Source: Pegoplata infirma (lineage: Eukaryota; Arthropoda; Insecta; Diptera; Anthomyiidae). From it: a stretch of DNA of 64,000 nt. The stretch is from the NCBI GenBank assembly GCA_963921195.1, contig OY992536.1, positions 240,162,023 through 240,226,022 on the forward strand, read 5' to 3'. Under the pieces are notes generated by a model. That model was not told where the DNA came from, ran no database searches, and worked only from the letters and a program-made list of their open reading frames with translations. Position numbers and translations under genes: made by a program. Below are positions 21,799 to 33,061 of the stretch, piece by piece (position 1 is the first letter of the stretch; the number at the start of each line of letters is the position of its first letter).

Positions 21799-24700
21799 TA
21801 CACTCTTATAAATTTTTGTTGAAATTTACCCACTTTATTGTAGGTAACTGTTCTCCTACAATAAAGTGGGTAAAAATACTCAATGTGTTTAAATTTCAAC
21901 ATTTGCACACAAAGTGTGTAAAACTAATAAACATTTTGTGTGTAAACCTACAAATGAACTGCTTTCAAAATTTTCTGGCAATACACACAAAATGTGTAAT
22001 TTTAGCTTACTTGTGCTCAAAAATAGATTTAAAATGTTTAAAATTGCATCTTAAATATTTTCTTTTACATAAAAGGTGCCTAATTTTTAACAGCCTGCTA
22101 AAAAATTTATTCCTATAAACAAATAAAACCAAAAATGCAGTTTTATTATTATTTTTATAGTTTTTATTTAAACTGAAATGAAAATGGGTATAATGTAATA
22201 GTGAAATATGTATAATATTCATAAATCATAATTTAAATGCAAATTTTTTTTGGGGTTATAAAATTATTCGTAACTTAAACTAAGTATTAATAACAAATGA
22301 AATATAACACGTTACAATATCCAAATAAAAGATGAAATTTGCTAAATTAAAGAATGGATTTTTTGAACATTATTAATATTTGTTTGCCCCTCATATTTTT
22401 TGGAGATAGAATTAAAAAAAATTCATCATCTGACAGATTTCAGCAGGATATAAAATAGGAAATTAAAATAAACAGGAACCACCTTTTCGAACATTAGTAA
22501 TTTCTTTTCTAGAGATGTTTGAACATAAATATTTCTTGTGAGTCTTCAGTTTCTAAAAATGTATAAAAAGATAAATTTAATAGATTTAATCAGTAAATTC
22601 CAATTATTTAAGAAATTAAATACTAACGAGCAATCGCAATGAGTGGAGAATTCTTTGGAACTTTACTTTCTAATCATAAGTTGTTGTCTCAAACTGCAAG
22701 TATAAAAAAATTTCACATTATTTACGAGATATTTTTGATATTTAAATCATACAAGGAAATATTTTCAGAATCTGAGAAGTTTTTTCTATAGAAAAATTCT
22801 CAGAATTCAAGATAATATTTCTTTACAAAATATGTCAGAATCTGAGATATTCTCAGAATCTGAGATATTTTTTCTATAGAAAAACTCTTTGTATCTGAGA
22901 TATTTTTTCTATAGAAAATTTTTCAGAATTTAAAGAATTTTTTCAATATGAAAATTATTAGAATCTAAAATTTTTTTTTTTTAGAAAAATTCTTAGAATC
23001 TGAGATATTTTTTCTATAGAAAAATTCTCAGAATCTGAAATACTTTTTCTATAGAAAAATTCTAGGTATCTAAGATATTTTTTCTAGAAAAATTCTCAGT
23101 ATCTGAGATATTTTTTCTAAAGAAAATTTTATGGAAAACTATCTCAGAATCTAAGATATTTTTTTTCGTAGAATACTTCTCAGAATCTGCGATATTATTT
23201 CTATAGAAAAATTCTCAGAATCTGAGATATTTTTTCTATAGAAAAATTCTCAGAATCTGAGATATTTTTTTTTATAGAAAAATTCTCATAACCTGATATA
23301 CTACTATTTTTCTATAGAAAATTCTCAGAATCTGATATATTTTATTTATTGAAAAATTCTCAGTCTCTGAGATATTTTTTATATAGAAAAATTCTCAGAA
23401 TCTAAGATATTTTTTCTATAAAAAAACTCTCAGAATCTGAGATAGTTTTTCTATAGAAAAATTCTCAGAATCTGATATATTTTTTCAAAATCTTGGAAAA
23501 TTAAAAAAATTTTCGGAATCTGAAATTATTTTTCTGCAGAAAAATTCTCAGAATCTAAGATATTTTGTAATAGAAAATTTTTCAGATTCGAAGATATGTT
23601 TTTCTATATTAAAATTCTTAGAATCTGAAGTACTTTTTTTCTATAGAAAAATTCTTAGAATCTGAGATATTCATTCTATTGAAAAATTTTAAGAATCTGA
23701 TTTGTTTTTTCTACAGAAAAATTCTTAGAATCTGATACATCTTTTCTAAAGAAAATTTTTCAGAATCTGATATATTTTTTCTGTAGAATATTTCACTGAA
23801 TTTGATTTATTTTTTTATAGAAAATTGCTCAGAATCTGATATATTTTTTCTATAAAAAATTTTTCAGAATCTGATATAAATTTTGAATCTAAAATATTTT
23901 TTCTTCAGAAAAATTCTCAAAATCTGAGATATTTTTTTATATACAAAAATTCTCAGAATCTAATAAAGTTTTTCTATAGAAAAATTCTCAGTATCTAATG
24001 AATTTTTCTATAGAAAAATTCTCAGAATCTGATGTAATTTTTCTATAGACAAAACAGAAGAATCTGTGATATATATTCTATAGACAAACTGTAAGAATTT
24101 GAAATATTTTTTCTATAGAAAAATTCTTAAAATTTGAGACATTAATTTTATAGAAAAATTCTTAGAATCTGAGATATTGTTTCTATAGAAAAATTCTCAA
24201 AATCTGATTTGTTTTTTCTATAGAAAAATTCTTAGAATCTGATACATTTTTTCTATAAAAAATTTCTCAGAATCTGATATATTTTTTCTATAGAACATTT
24301 TACAGAATCTGATATATTTTTTCTATAGAAAATTTCTCAGAATCTGATATTTTTTTTTTCTATAGAAAATTTCTCCGAGTCTGATATATATATTTTTTTT
24401 TTTTTTAAATTTCTCAGAATCTAATATTTTTTTTCTAAAAAAACATTCTTAGAATCTGAGATATTTTATCTATAGAAAAGTTTTCAAAATCTAAAATATT
24501 TCTTATATAGAATAATTCTCAGAATCCGAAATATTTGTTCTATAGAATAATTTGCAGAATCTGAAATATTTTTTCTATAAAAAAGTTTTCATAATCTGAA
24601 ATAATTTTTCTATAGAAAAATTTTCAGAATCCGATACATTTTTTTCTGCAGAAAAAAAATCTGTAAGAATCTAAAAACTTTTATTGAAATATTCGCAGAA

Positions 24701-25390
24701 TCTGGTTAGGATTTAAAACATTTTTTTCTGAAGATAAATTCTCATAATCTGAAAAACCTTTTTCCTTATAAAAATATTCTCAGATTCTTATATCCTGACA
24801 TTTTTGTAAAGAATAATTCAAAAGTCATTTGTGGTACTTACCTTTCTGATTTATAATTGCAAATCTTTAAGAAAAACATGCAATTAACAGTATACTATTT
24901 TTCTTAAATATTACGAATTTATAACAATCGGATCAGCTTCTTACAAATTTTACGTTGCACTTTAATAATGAAACTATTGGTTAATATTTTCACGTTTTTT
25001 AACTATATTTCTTTTTATTTTATGGGTTTTTCGCGTTATTTAAGTTTAATTGCGAGCACAACTAAATTTTCTGATTATATTTTTCTTTTTATTTTATTTT
25101 GACAATTTTAAAATTGTTGAACATTACGCATTTAATGTTTAATATCAAAAATTAAACACTAAATGTTTACAATAAACATTAAATGTGTAATTTTAAAATT
25201 CTTGTGTTTAAAATTTTATAAAAATATTTATAAATTCACAAAATACTATATAATGTGCGTAATATTCAAATTTTTGTGTGTAAACTAAAATTTTAAACAC
25301 TTGGTGCTCAATTTTAGGCGTTATGTGTTATTTTACATAAAAATTTACCCACTTTATAGTAGTATTTTTACAAGGACTTTTTAGAGTGTA
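21799..25390. mobile_element. 3.6-kb TA-flanked TIR element carrying a satellite array
   Basis: The ends are CACTCTTATAAATTTTTGTT (21801) and, inverted, TTTACAAGGACTTTTTAGAGTG (to 25388), with TA on both sides (21799-21800, 25389-25390). AAATTTACCCACTTTAT lies just inside both ends. Near the left end, 21825-21874 forms a perfect 20-bp stem (TTTACCCACTTTATTGTAGG) with a 10-nt loop. The interior holds AT-rich text with CACAMAATGTGTAA-like words and, at 22760-24795, the satellite. No transposase frame. TA duplication suggests Tc1/mariner-type mobilisation of a non-autonomous element. Confidence 0.65.
22760..24795. repeat. 35-bp satellite array 1 (degenerate)
   Basis: More than 50 imperfect units with 35-bp period. 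The consensus is TTTTTCTATAGAAAAA, then TTCTCAGAATCTGAGATATT. Each unit has two dyads, TTTTTCTATAGAAAAA and TCTCAGAATCTGAGA. Copies differ by substitutions and small indels, so the array is old compared with the one at 53.2 kb. It lies wholly inside the TIR element 21799-25390. Confidence 0.9.
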
Positions 25391-25805
25391 AAAAAAAAAA
25401 GAATTTTTTTCTTGACAAAAGGGGAAACTTATAGCTCTTAACTAGCTCTATAATTGTTGCTCAGGTTGATTTTGGAAATTGTTTCAAGTTTTCGAGATAA
25501 TCGCAAAGAACACAACCATTCGCACGGGACAAAAAACAGAAGTGGTTTTCGCGACTATCAATTAAAACTCTGTTTTTAGCGAAACCTGAGGCAATATCAC
25601 AATGCGACTAATTTTAGAATGTTTGCTAATAATGTCTCTTAAAAGTTGTAAAATTTTACCTCAAAATTATTTCAACTTTTTTTTTAATTTAACTTTAATC
25701 ACTGTCGCACGGGACATGTCGCACGGGACATTTTTTTCCACCATAATTATGTTGTTTTAGTTGTTCTTTTTTTAACAAATTATAAATAAAAAAGCTTAAA
25801 AAACA
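25391..25805. repeat. Intron with CGCACGGGACA direct repeats
   Basis: GCACGGGACA occurs at about 25521, 25707 and 25721; the last two sit side by side as GTCGCACGGGACATGTCGCACGGGACA. Surrounding text resembles 21.36-21.56 kb (AGCGAAA, CGCGACT words). This is probably the end region of an unidentified element. Confidence 0.45.
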
Positions 25806-25809
25806 TATT

Positions 25810-25975
25810 TTTATTCATTCATTTTATTTCAACGATTTCCACTTTTGTCTAGCATTCCGCATTATTTCCTTGTTTTTTAATTTATTGTCTTGTAATTTTA
25901 TTTCATCTTCCTTTAACTTTGCTCTCCACCGTTTGCATCACTCTTTATTTTTTTCGCCGTTTATAATCATCTATA
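25810..25975 (-). pseudogene. Possible short transposon-ORF relic
   Basis: Read on the - strand, about 25830-25940 gives a charged segment (RWRAKLKEDEIKLQDNK, then KEIMRNARQKWKSLK and a stop). It resembles the basic, Arg/Lys/Glu-rich coiled stretches found at the N-terminus of some transposon-encoded insect proteins. A stop codon lies just upstream in the same frame, so at most it is a remnant. It could equally be a chance reading of a TTT/CTT-rich stretch. Confidence 0.3.
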
Positions 25976-26786
25976 GGGATGTGATTTCCATGCAAATGTT
26001 TTTGTCGATCGTCTAAAAACGATATCGACCAATTATCTTTCCGAATCAAGAAATTTGCGTTAAAATAGCATCGATTTGTTTTTGCATATTTCGGTTTTAA
26101 TGCGCATTTTTTGTGTATTTCCAACTTTCAAGTGCATATTTTTGCATATTTTGGCATAAATGAGCAAAAACACAAATTGAAATTGATTTGTTTCATATTC
26201 GATTTTAAATTTTAAAAATTTATTTTGAAAATAAGAATTTCAAACTTGGTAAGTTTACCAAGTTTACAAAAGAAAAAAATTGTTTGTTAAACAACATAAA
26301 TCCTCGTAATAAAATCATTTTTATAAAATAACTGTTTTTTTTTTTTGTAAATTAACTAGAAACCTCGTAATAAATTTTTAAAAATTTTGTCAACTTTTTT
26401 TAAATATTTTTCTATAAAAAAAAGTTTTTCCGGGACTTGGAAAATTAAAATTAGAAAATTTACAAAAAAAAATGTTTTTTTTTGTTAAACAACAAAAATA
26501 CTCGTATAACATAATTTTTGTAATATAACAGTTTTTGTGTAAGTCAACTAGAATCCTCGTAATAAAAACTTTGTTGTAAAATTACAGTTTTTTTTTTTTT
26601 TGTAAAATAACCTTTCAAAATGGTAGAATACAATTACGAAATTAAATTTGTAAAATTACCAATAAAACTGTAGTTCTCGTTTGAGCAAAGTACAAGAATT
26701 TTTGTTAAAAAACAATGAAAATTGTTAAATAATGGTAAAACGGGATTACAAGACATTGTATCAGTCGTTTTACTAGTTTTTTTTGA
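25976..26786. other. AT-rich intron with GTAAAATTAC words
   Basis: 26060-26180 repeats TTTTTGCATATTT words. 26280-26786 repeats CTCGTAATAAA and TGTAAAATTAC motifs and ends TTTTTTTTGAGTGTA, like the CACTCAAAA-type MITE end at 9.98 kb. The opposite end was not located with confidence. Confidence 0.4.
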
Positions 26787-27710
26787 GTGTACAGTAGACC
26801 GGGTCGAAAAAAAAAGTTCCCATTGTGCGGGCTTAATTTTAAAGCTTACCTCGAAAAAGTTCCATAGCCAAAATATAAGATTTTTATGTCGCGATTTGGT
26901 ACCGCCGAAATCGTTATTTGTTCATAACTTTGTCATTTGATGTCCGATCGTTTAAAAAAAAAATTTGTTTGAAAGTCCTCCGCGAGTACTAAATTTGACC
27001 CATATCTGGTTTTGACCTCTGAGCTCATCGTCGTGTCATGAGTGTTAGTTTCAAAGCTTTCTACCCACCTAAATGATTTTTATTTTTCCATTAAATTATA
27101 GCATTAAAAAATTCATGAAATTCTTCCCTTAGAAGTATCCTCTTAAATTAATTAACAAAAAAGTTACATTCAATTTTAAATTTCCATAGAAAAAGATTTA
27201 AAACACTTGTTCGTATGTATTTAAATACAAACTAAAAATTAAATATAGTTTAAAGGCATAATAACAAGTGTTTTTTTCTAATTTTCTTTATATTGTATAT
27301 GAAAATCTTAAATCAAATGTAACTTTTTTGTTAATAAATTTAACTGGATACTTCCAAGGGAAGAATTTCATGAATTTTTTAGTGCTATAATTTAATGGAA
27401 AAATAAAAATCATTTAAGTGGGTAGAAAGATGAGAAACTAACAATCATAACAAGAAGATGACCTCTGAGGTTAAAACCAGATATGAGTCAACTTTAGTAC
27501 TCGCTGAGGACTTTCTAACAAATTTTTTTTAAAACGATCGGACATCAACTGACAAAGCTATGAACAAAAAACGATTTCGGCGGTACCAAATCGTGACCTA
27601 AAAATCTACTATTTTGGCTATGGAACTTTTTCGAGGTAAGCTTTAAAATTAAGCCCGCACAATGGGAACTTTTTTTTTCTCCTTTATGGTAGACCCAGTC
27701 TAGTGTACAG
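26787..27710. mobile_element. 0.9-kb palindromic hAT-type foldback element
   Basis: The element is 26795-27702 between perfect 8-bp duplications GTGTACAG (26787-26794, 27703-27710). The ends are TAGACCGGGTC and, inverted, GACCCAGTCTA. Arms of about 430 bp pair closely: AAAGTTCCCATTGTGCGGGC versus GCCCGCACAATGGGAACTTT, GATTTGGTACCGCCGAAATC versus GATTTCGGCGGTACCAAATC, ATGTCCGATCGTTT versus AAACGATCGGACAT. No coding frame. The TAG start and 8-bp duplication fit hAT, as for the element at 10.7 kb. Confidence 0.85.
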
Positions 27711-27990
27711 GGTGTTTACTTTACTTTTTTTTTAATTCAAAATTAATTATTGTGGTCCGGGAATTCCCGTGTCGGATTTCCCAGAATCTCCCGGGAAAAC
27801 TACAAAAGAAATTATGGCCTACTGTAGATTTTATTATTTTTTTAGAAGCGTTTGAAAACGTAAAGCTTAGGTTTTTTCTTGTCCAAGTCTACATCCTGGT
27901 TACCTTCCTTTTTAAATAACAACAAATTCAAATTATTTAAAAAATCTTAAATATTGCCTAATTTGATTTATATTTAATACGTGTTATTAG
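27711..27990. other. Intron, nothing recognised
   Basis: Includes GAATTCCCGTGTCGGATTTC and CTCCCGGGAAAA near 27757-27800, with no clear repeat or gene. Confidence 0.4.
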
Positions 27991-29154
27991 ACTGACAGTT
28001 TTTGTATGTCAAAAAAGTTTTTCTTCAAGTTTTGAACTTCCGGGGAAATTTTTATTCTCATATGCCTAAAACTTATGTGGTACAAATTTAAGGCCAATCG
28101 AATCAAAGTTTTGAATTTATGAAAATTAAAAAAAAAAATATTTAAAAAATTTGCAGCATATTAATTAATTTTGATGCGCTAAACACGAATATCAAAAAAA
28201 AAAAAAATTAAATCGGTCAAACGGTTTTCGAGATATTGCTATTTGAATTTTGCAAAAAACGGCGGTTTTTTCCTACACATAAAATTTTTTTTCAAAAAAA
28301 TCTCAAAATTTCTTTCCCTTGTCCCTTTCATAAAGCTTGAGACAGGCTTTCATTTACACTTAGTATCTATCAAAGTTTTTGATTTTTGAAAATTTTCACA
28401 AAAATTTTGAATTTAAAAAAAATAAAAATAAAATATCTTGCGATACATTACTTTCATTAATTTTGGCATCATGAATAGTTTTTGATTTTTGAAAATTTAA
28501 AATAAAACAAGTAGAAAAGTTAAATTCGACTTTGCCGAATCTATGAATACCCTCCAAATGCCTTTTTTGAAGGATAGTACATTTTAACGAGAAAAAATTA
28601 ACTATTTTGATTAGAAATATTTTATTTTGAGTAAAAAACTCTTTTTTTGCCATTTAAAAGAAAAAATACTAATTTTTTTTGAGTGTAAAACTTTTTTCGA
28701 GTGTAATGTTTTTTTACTGTAAAAATATTTCTGAGTGAATGCACGTACGTATGTACACAAAATATTGCCATTTTTGTAAAAAAATAACAATTTTTGAAAA
28801 AAAAAGAAAAATTACTAATTTTTTTTTAGTGTAGAATTTTTTTTGAGTGTAAAATTTTTTTCGAGTGTAAAATTTTTTTCGAGTGTTATTTATAAGTTAC
28901 CAATTCTTTTAAAACTAAACAAGTTTAAAAAGCATTGCTTTAAACCTAAACAAGTTTGAAAAGCATTGCTTAGTTACCACCAATGCACAGTGGGTTGAAA
29001 CATATGTAAACTGGGGACTAATTCAGAAAAGCCCTTTATTATAAATATTTATATTTTTTTAGACTAACTATACATTATTTAGTAAAAAAAAATGTTTTAC
29101 AGAAAAAAAAAAATTATAGAAAATATTTTTTTATTAAAAAAGAAGATATAACCT

Positions 29155-30130
29155 TTTTATAAAAATTGGCTCCTACCGCTCTATCTGCTCCAATAATGCC
29201 CCAAGAGATGTCAAATGTGTGACCGACCCCAAATATATTTTCAATCCCATCATTTTCTTAGAATATACCTACCCTCTATCTTTAACCCTTAAGGTGGCCC
29301 CATACAATTGTTTTTTATTTTTTTTTTAAATTTATTTTATGAAATCAGCTCCTACCGCTCCCAGGGTGCGTCTTAGAGTATTAGTCAATAAGACCGACCC
29401 TCATTAATTTTTACCCCCCAACATTTTTTGGAACATACTTATACCGTATCTCAACTCGATAATGGGGCTCCCATATAAAATGCCATTTTTATAAAATCTG
29501 CTCCTACAGCTCTAACTGCTCCAAGGGTGCCCCTAGAAATGAAAATGTGTGACCGACCCCCAATATTTTTTTAACCCCAACATTTTCTTAGAATATACCT
29601 ACCCTCTATCATTAACCCTTAAGGTGGTCCCCACCAAATTTATTTTTATTTTTTATAAATTTGTTTTATGAAATTAGCTCCTACCACTCCCATGGTGCGT
29701 CTTAGAGTGGTATCCACTAAGACCGACCCCCATTAATTTTTACCCCCCAACATTTTTTTTCGAACATACTTATACTTATATCTCAACTCGGGCTCCCATA
29801 CAAAATGCCATTTTTATAAAATCTGCTCATACAGCTCTAACTGCCCTAAGGGTGCCCCTAGAGATGTCGAATATATGACCGACCCCCAATATTTTTTTAG
29901 CCCAAACATTTTCTTAGAATATTCCTACCCTGTATATCTAACCCTTAAGGTGGTCCCCATACACATTTTTTTTAATGAAATCAGTTGCTGCCGCTCCATG
30001 CTGGCTCCTAGAGGGTAAAATGTGAGCTCAACTATCATTATTTTTTCATCCCCAACTTTTTTTTCAACGTTCGCACCCCGTATCTCCTCTAACTAAGGGG
30101 TCTCCCATAATGCCCTTTCTCATATGTTTT
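29155..30130. repeat. Alternating tandem modules (about 180-190 bp) of the 50-kb foldback family
   Basis: Two module types alternate: one with CTCCTACCGCTC, TGCCCCAAGAGATG, GTGACCGACCCC, ACCCTTAAGGTGG; the other with CCCAGGGTGCGTCTTAGAG, AAGACCGACCC, CATTAATTTTTACCCCC, ATCTCAACTC. About five modules are seen. The same two modules make up the centre of the palindrome at 50.95-51.95 kb, so this array shares ancestry with it. Confidence 0.75.
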
Positions 30131-31063
30131 TCAGCTTTTTTTTAGCAACTGGAGTTCTTTCACAAAAATTTTAATAAGTAAAAAAACGCGGTGCCTCTGC
30201 AAAAGTTTGGTATGGAATATATAAGCTAAAATACTATATTAAAATACCACTTAATAAAATTTGCTGGATCGCAACAAGAAATTTGTTGAAACTCTGTGTA
30301 TATATCGAAAATACCCCAAATATGGAGCACTTTTTAAAAAAATATTAAAAATATTTGCAAAACATTTATCTAAAAAACATTAATGCAATTATGTAGCCAA
30401 ATACCTGAAGTTGATGGTTCCATTTTAATAAAATTACTTTTAGAACGTTTAATAAGAATTATCAGCACCCAAAATATCTCAATTTTCTGTTTTAGGCACG
30501 GCACGAAAAATTTTAAAAAATTATTTGAATTTGACAGCTCACAGTCGATAGAGTAATTTACGCAAAACAAAAGTTTTTGGCAAATAGTGATGTAGAATTT
30601 AATTACCTTTCACCCAGTACCACACACGAATGTGTAGGATAAAGTTCAGCTTTTGAATTAATCCTCACTTTTGGTACATTTCAACCCTCTGTGCAATGCT
30701 TATAAAACTTGTTTACCACGTGGCATTTAAGATGAACAAAATCTGAAATTCGGGGTTTTGCTTATAGCTTTTGAACCACTTGACCGATTGAGCTGAAATT
30801 CAATACCAAACAGACCTGAGGAACGGCAAAGATGCATGCCACGTTTCAGCAGTCTCATTGTTGTTTTTCGAAAGTCATTGTGTTTTTTATCTCGTAAATT
30901 TGCGAAAACCCCTTGCCGAAATTTACTCTTTTGCTCATAACTTTTGAACCACTGGACGGATTTGGCTGGATTGCAATACCAACCTGACCAGGTAAATGAC
31001 CAACATATATGCCAAACTTCAGTAGCCTCTGTGAAGTCTTTCAAAAGTTAGCGTGTTTTCTAC

Positions 31064-31111
31064 GGACAGACAGACAGACGGACGGACGGACGGACGGACG
31101 GACGGACGGAC
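31064..31111 (-). repeat. (GTCY)n core of the 28.5-31.25 kb HINE
   Basis: Around a dozen GGAC/AGAC tetranucleotides ending at CATCGCTAGATCGAC. This is the normal short state of the array that reaches 7.4 kb at 55.8-63.2 kb. Confidence 0.9.
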
Positions 31112-32267
31112 ATCGCTAGATCGACTTAAAATCGATCGAGGATCATGAATATATATACTTTATGGGGTCCTAGACCAATATTTCGATGTGTTACAAACGG
31201 AATGACAAACTTATATATACCCTCTATCACTAGAGTGAAGGGTATAAAAAAAAAAAATTAATAAAAATATGTCTTGCGACACATCATATTTATTAATTTT
31301 GACCAGCGCATCAATTACATCGGTTAAACGGGATTCTAGTTGAAATTGGCAAAAAATGGCGGTGTTTTCCTACTTTCAAGAAACTTTTTAAAAAAATCTC
31401 AAAATTTCTTTCCGTTGACCCTTTCATAGAGCTTGAGAAAGTCTTTCATTTATACTGAATAGGAGCCGAATCTGATGATTTTAACCCGAGGCGCCCTTCA
31501 ATCAAAGTTTTGGATTTTTGAAATTTCCACAAAAATTTTGGATTTTTGAAAAATTAAAAAATAAAAATAGCTTGCGATAATTATTTTTATAAAGTTTGGC
31601 ATGCTGAATACAAAAAAAAAAAAAAAACTGAAATCGGTCGGGGGGTTTTCGAGATATTACCATTTCCATTTTTTTAAAAAAGAAAAATTTTTAAACGTAG
31701 GAAATAACCTGCCATTTTTGCAAATTTCGAATAGCGATATCTCGAAAAATGTTTGACCGATTTTAATTTTTTTTGTGATATTCGTGTTCAACGCATTAAA
31801 TTTAACAAATTTAATGTGTCGCAACAAATTTGTTATTAAAAAATATTTTTTTTTTTAATTTTCAAAAATCCAAAACTTGATTTCCGGGCGTCATGTATTA
31901 ATTTAATCGGATTGACCTTAAATTTGCACTACATAACTTTTAAGTCTAGCAGAATAAAACTTTCCCTGACACTGTGGAAAATCAAAAAATTTTAAGAAAA
32001 AATGTCACTCTAATGTGTTATAAATGATTGCAGCAAAAATATTTTCAAACAAATTTGATTGTCTCATAAAAAGTGTATACAACTTGTTTAAATACCATAT
32101 GTATGTATGAACTCTATGTGGAACTCTTAACTGATTGAACTCATTCATTTCCCAAAAAAAGTTTTTATACTTGTTGTTATACACATGTTCTCGTTATTGT
32201 TTATGTCTTATTTTTAGTATTCTATTGTATTTTAAAATTTTTTTTGTGTGATTTTTTTTCTCATTAG

Positions 32268-32452
32268 AGTACCTGCCATACAGCATTGGATACATGTCGT
32301 GAAGATCCGTCCTGTTCATCGTCCTTACAGCCAATGCTACAACATTGTGAAATGCATCGTTGTAATCGCAATGCATGCATGACATCATTGCAGGCATTTT
32401 ATAAAGGTCCACATGAGGACTTAAATTTAGATGTGGCCTTTTGTTTATGCAA
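32268..32452 (+). CDS. Gfrl: GDNF/GAS1 cysteine module exon of Gfrl
   Basis: Exon of 61 codons plus two bases, starting phase 0 at Ser-Thr-Cys after acceptor CTCATTAG and ending AA|GTAAGT. It contributes eight cysteines spaced C-x6-C-x5-C-x10-C-x4-C-x4-C-x21-C-x-C. This is the GDNF-receptor-alpha domain pattern, with the family features of an Asp-Pro-Ser-Cys early loop, an Arg-Cys pair, an aromatic Phe-Tyr helix and the Cys-Leu-Cys motif. It resembles vertebrate GFRA domain 2. In GFRA proteins, domain 2 is the main contact for the GDNF-family ligand; the Drosophila orthologue is a GPI-anchored neuronal protein reported to interact with FasII. The product is extracellular. The alternative assignment (GAS1 or another GDNF-domain protein) is less likely given the linker and following module. 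Confidence 0.9.
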
Positions 32453-32790
32453 GTAAGTTTTTTTTGTATTTTTTCATTTCCAACAGAGTTTTGTATAAAC
32501 ATTTTTTTGATTTACCTTAAACTGCATTGAAATAAAAACAAAATTTGGAAAAAACTACAAATACCAAAAAATCGTATAGAGAACAAATAGATAAACAAAC
32601 AGTTTACCTCAAAACTCTATCTAGATAATTGTTTGTGGTTTTCATTGTGTTTTCTTCTACTTTGCCATTTTATTTTTTATTTTTTTGAAATGATAATTTT
32701 TGAGTTTTTGGTTTTTCTTTGTGACTCTGACTATTTGACTGTTTATGAAAGTTTCTGTTTATGCATGTGTGTTTGTTTATGTTTTTATAG
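32453..32790 (+). other. Gfrl: Short intron (338 bp), phase 2
   Basis: Donor GTAAGT, acceptor TTTTTATAG. AT-rich, with no repeats from the families seen elsewhere. It splits the Lys codon after Cys-Leu-Cys within one cysteine module. Confidence 0.85.
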
Positions 32791-32949
32791 GAAAACAACA
32801 AATCGTCATGATAGTTGTATGATTGCTCAGGAAAAACTACATCCGGTTTGTGCACAAAGACCACCTGATAATAACAATCAACAAAGCTATACACCGCCAC
32901 CATCATGTCATGCTGTGGCTGAAGCCTGTAAAGAGGATCGTGAATGCCG
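32791..32949 (+). CDS. Gfrl: End of first cysteine module and start of the next, Gfrl
   Basis: The first base completes a Lys codon; 52 codons follow, then CG before donor GTAAGT (phase 2). The first part adds cysteines 9 and 10 of the module begun in the previous exon (DSCMIAQEKLHPVCAQ, a C-x10-C spacing, closing with the Pro-Val-Cys typical of GFRA domains). A linker rich in Asn, Gln and Pro follows (PPDNNNQQSYTPPP). Then Ser-Cys-x6-Cys-x5-Cys opens a second module with the same spacing as the first. The coding sequence must continue, but no matching acceptor or exon is visible in the remaining 31 kb, so the next exon lies beyond the window or is too short to recognise. Confidence 0.9.
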
Positions 32950-33061
32950 GTAAGTTAAAAAAAAAAAAAAAATTACAAGTAAACTTTTTAAAAAGATTCA
33001 TGGTATAAATTTTGTATTGGAAAATGCAATTGTAGGTTTTATATGAAAATCAAATTATTAA

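Larger units (their letters stand above)
28503..31252 (-). mobile_element. HINE, full-length, reversed, with internal module array
   Basis: On the + strand it begins AAACAAGTAGAAAAGTTAAA, TTCGACTTTGCCGAATC, ATACCCTCCA. It ends with a GGAC-type core (31070-31111), CATCGCTAGATCGACTTAAA, ATATATACTTTATGGGGTCC, TTTCGATGTGTTACAAACGG, CCTCTATCACTAGAGTG and AGGGTATAAAAA. Two near-direct copies of a block with TTTTGAACCACT...GATT precede the core (30770, 30945). The segment 29155-30130 is a separate tandem array. No transposition protein is encoded. Confidence 0.75.
27991..32015. mobile_element. Long inverted-repeat element interrupted by a HINE
   Basis: The left arm (ACTTATGTGGTACAAATTTA, AAACACGAATATC, GGTCAAACGGTTTTCGAGATA, GCGGTTTTTTCCTACA at 28060-28280) is mirrored on the right (TATCTCGAAAAATG..GACCGATTT, GATATTCGTGTT, TAAATTTGCACTACATAACT at 31735-31950). 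A direct second copy of the arm motif lies at 31320-31500. The HINE at 28503-31252 interrupts it. End positions are approximate. Non-coding. Confidence 0.55.
21057..32267 (+). other. Gfrl: Intron of 11.2 kb, phase 0
   Basis: Donor CAG|GTATGT and acceptor TTTTTTTTCTCATTAG ending at 32267. It contains a TIR element with a 35-bp satellite, a hAT-type palindrome, and a long inverted-repeat element with a nested HINE. No additional exon is seen. Confidence 0.7.

Noticed and set aside
32194..32502. 102-codon frame on the - strand
   Set aside because: It is the antisense shadow of the cysteine-module exon, whose + strand reading has the right splice sites and cysteine spacing.
32633..32790. Extension of the coding frame upstream of 32791 (Met at 32633)
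   Set aside because: That stretch is the short intron; the acceptor TTTTTATAG at 32790 and phase 2 continuity with 32452 explain the frame better than a new start.
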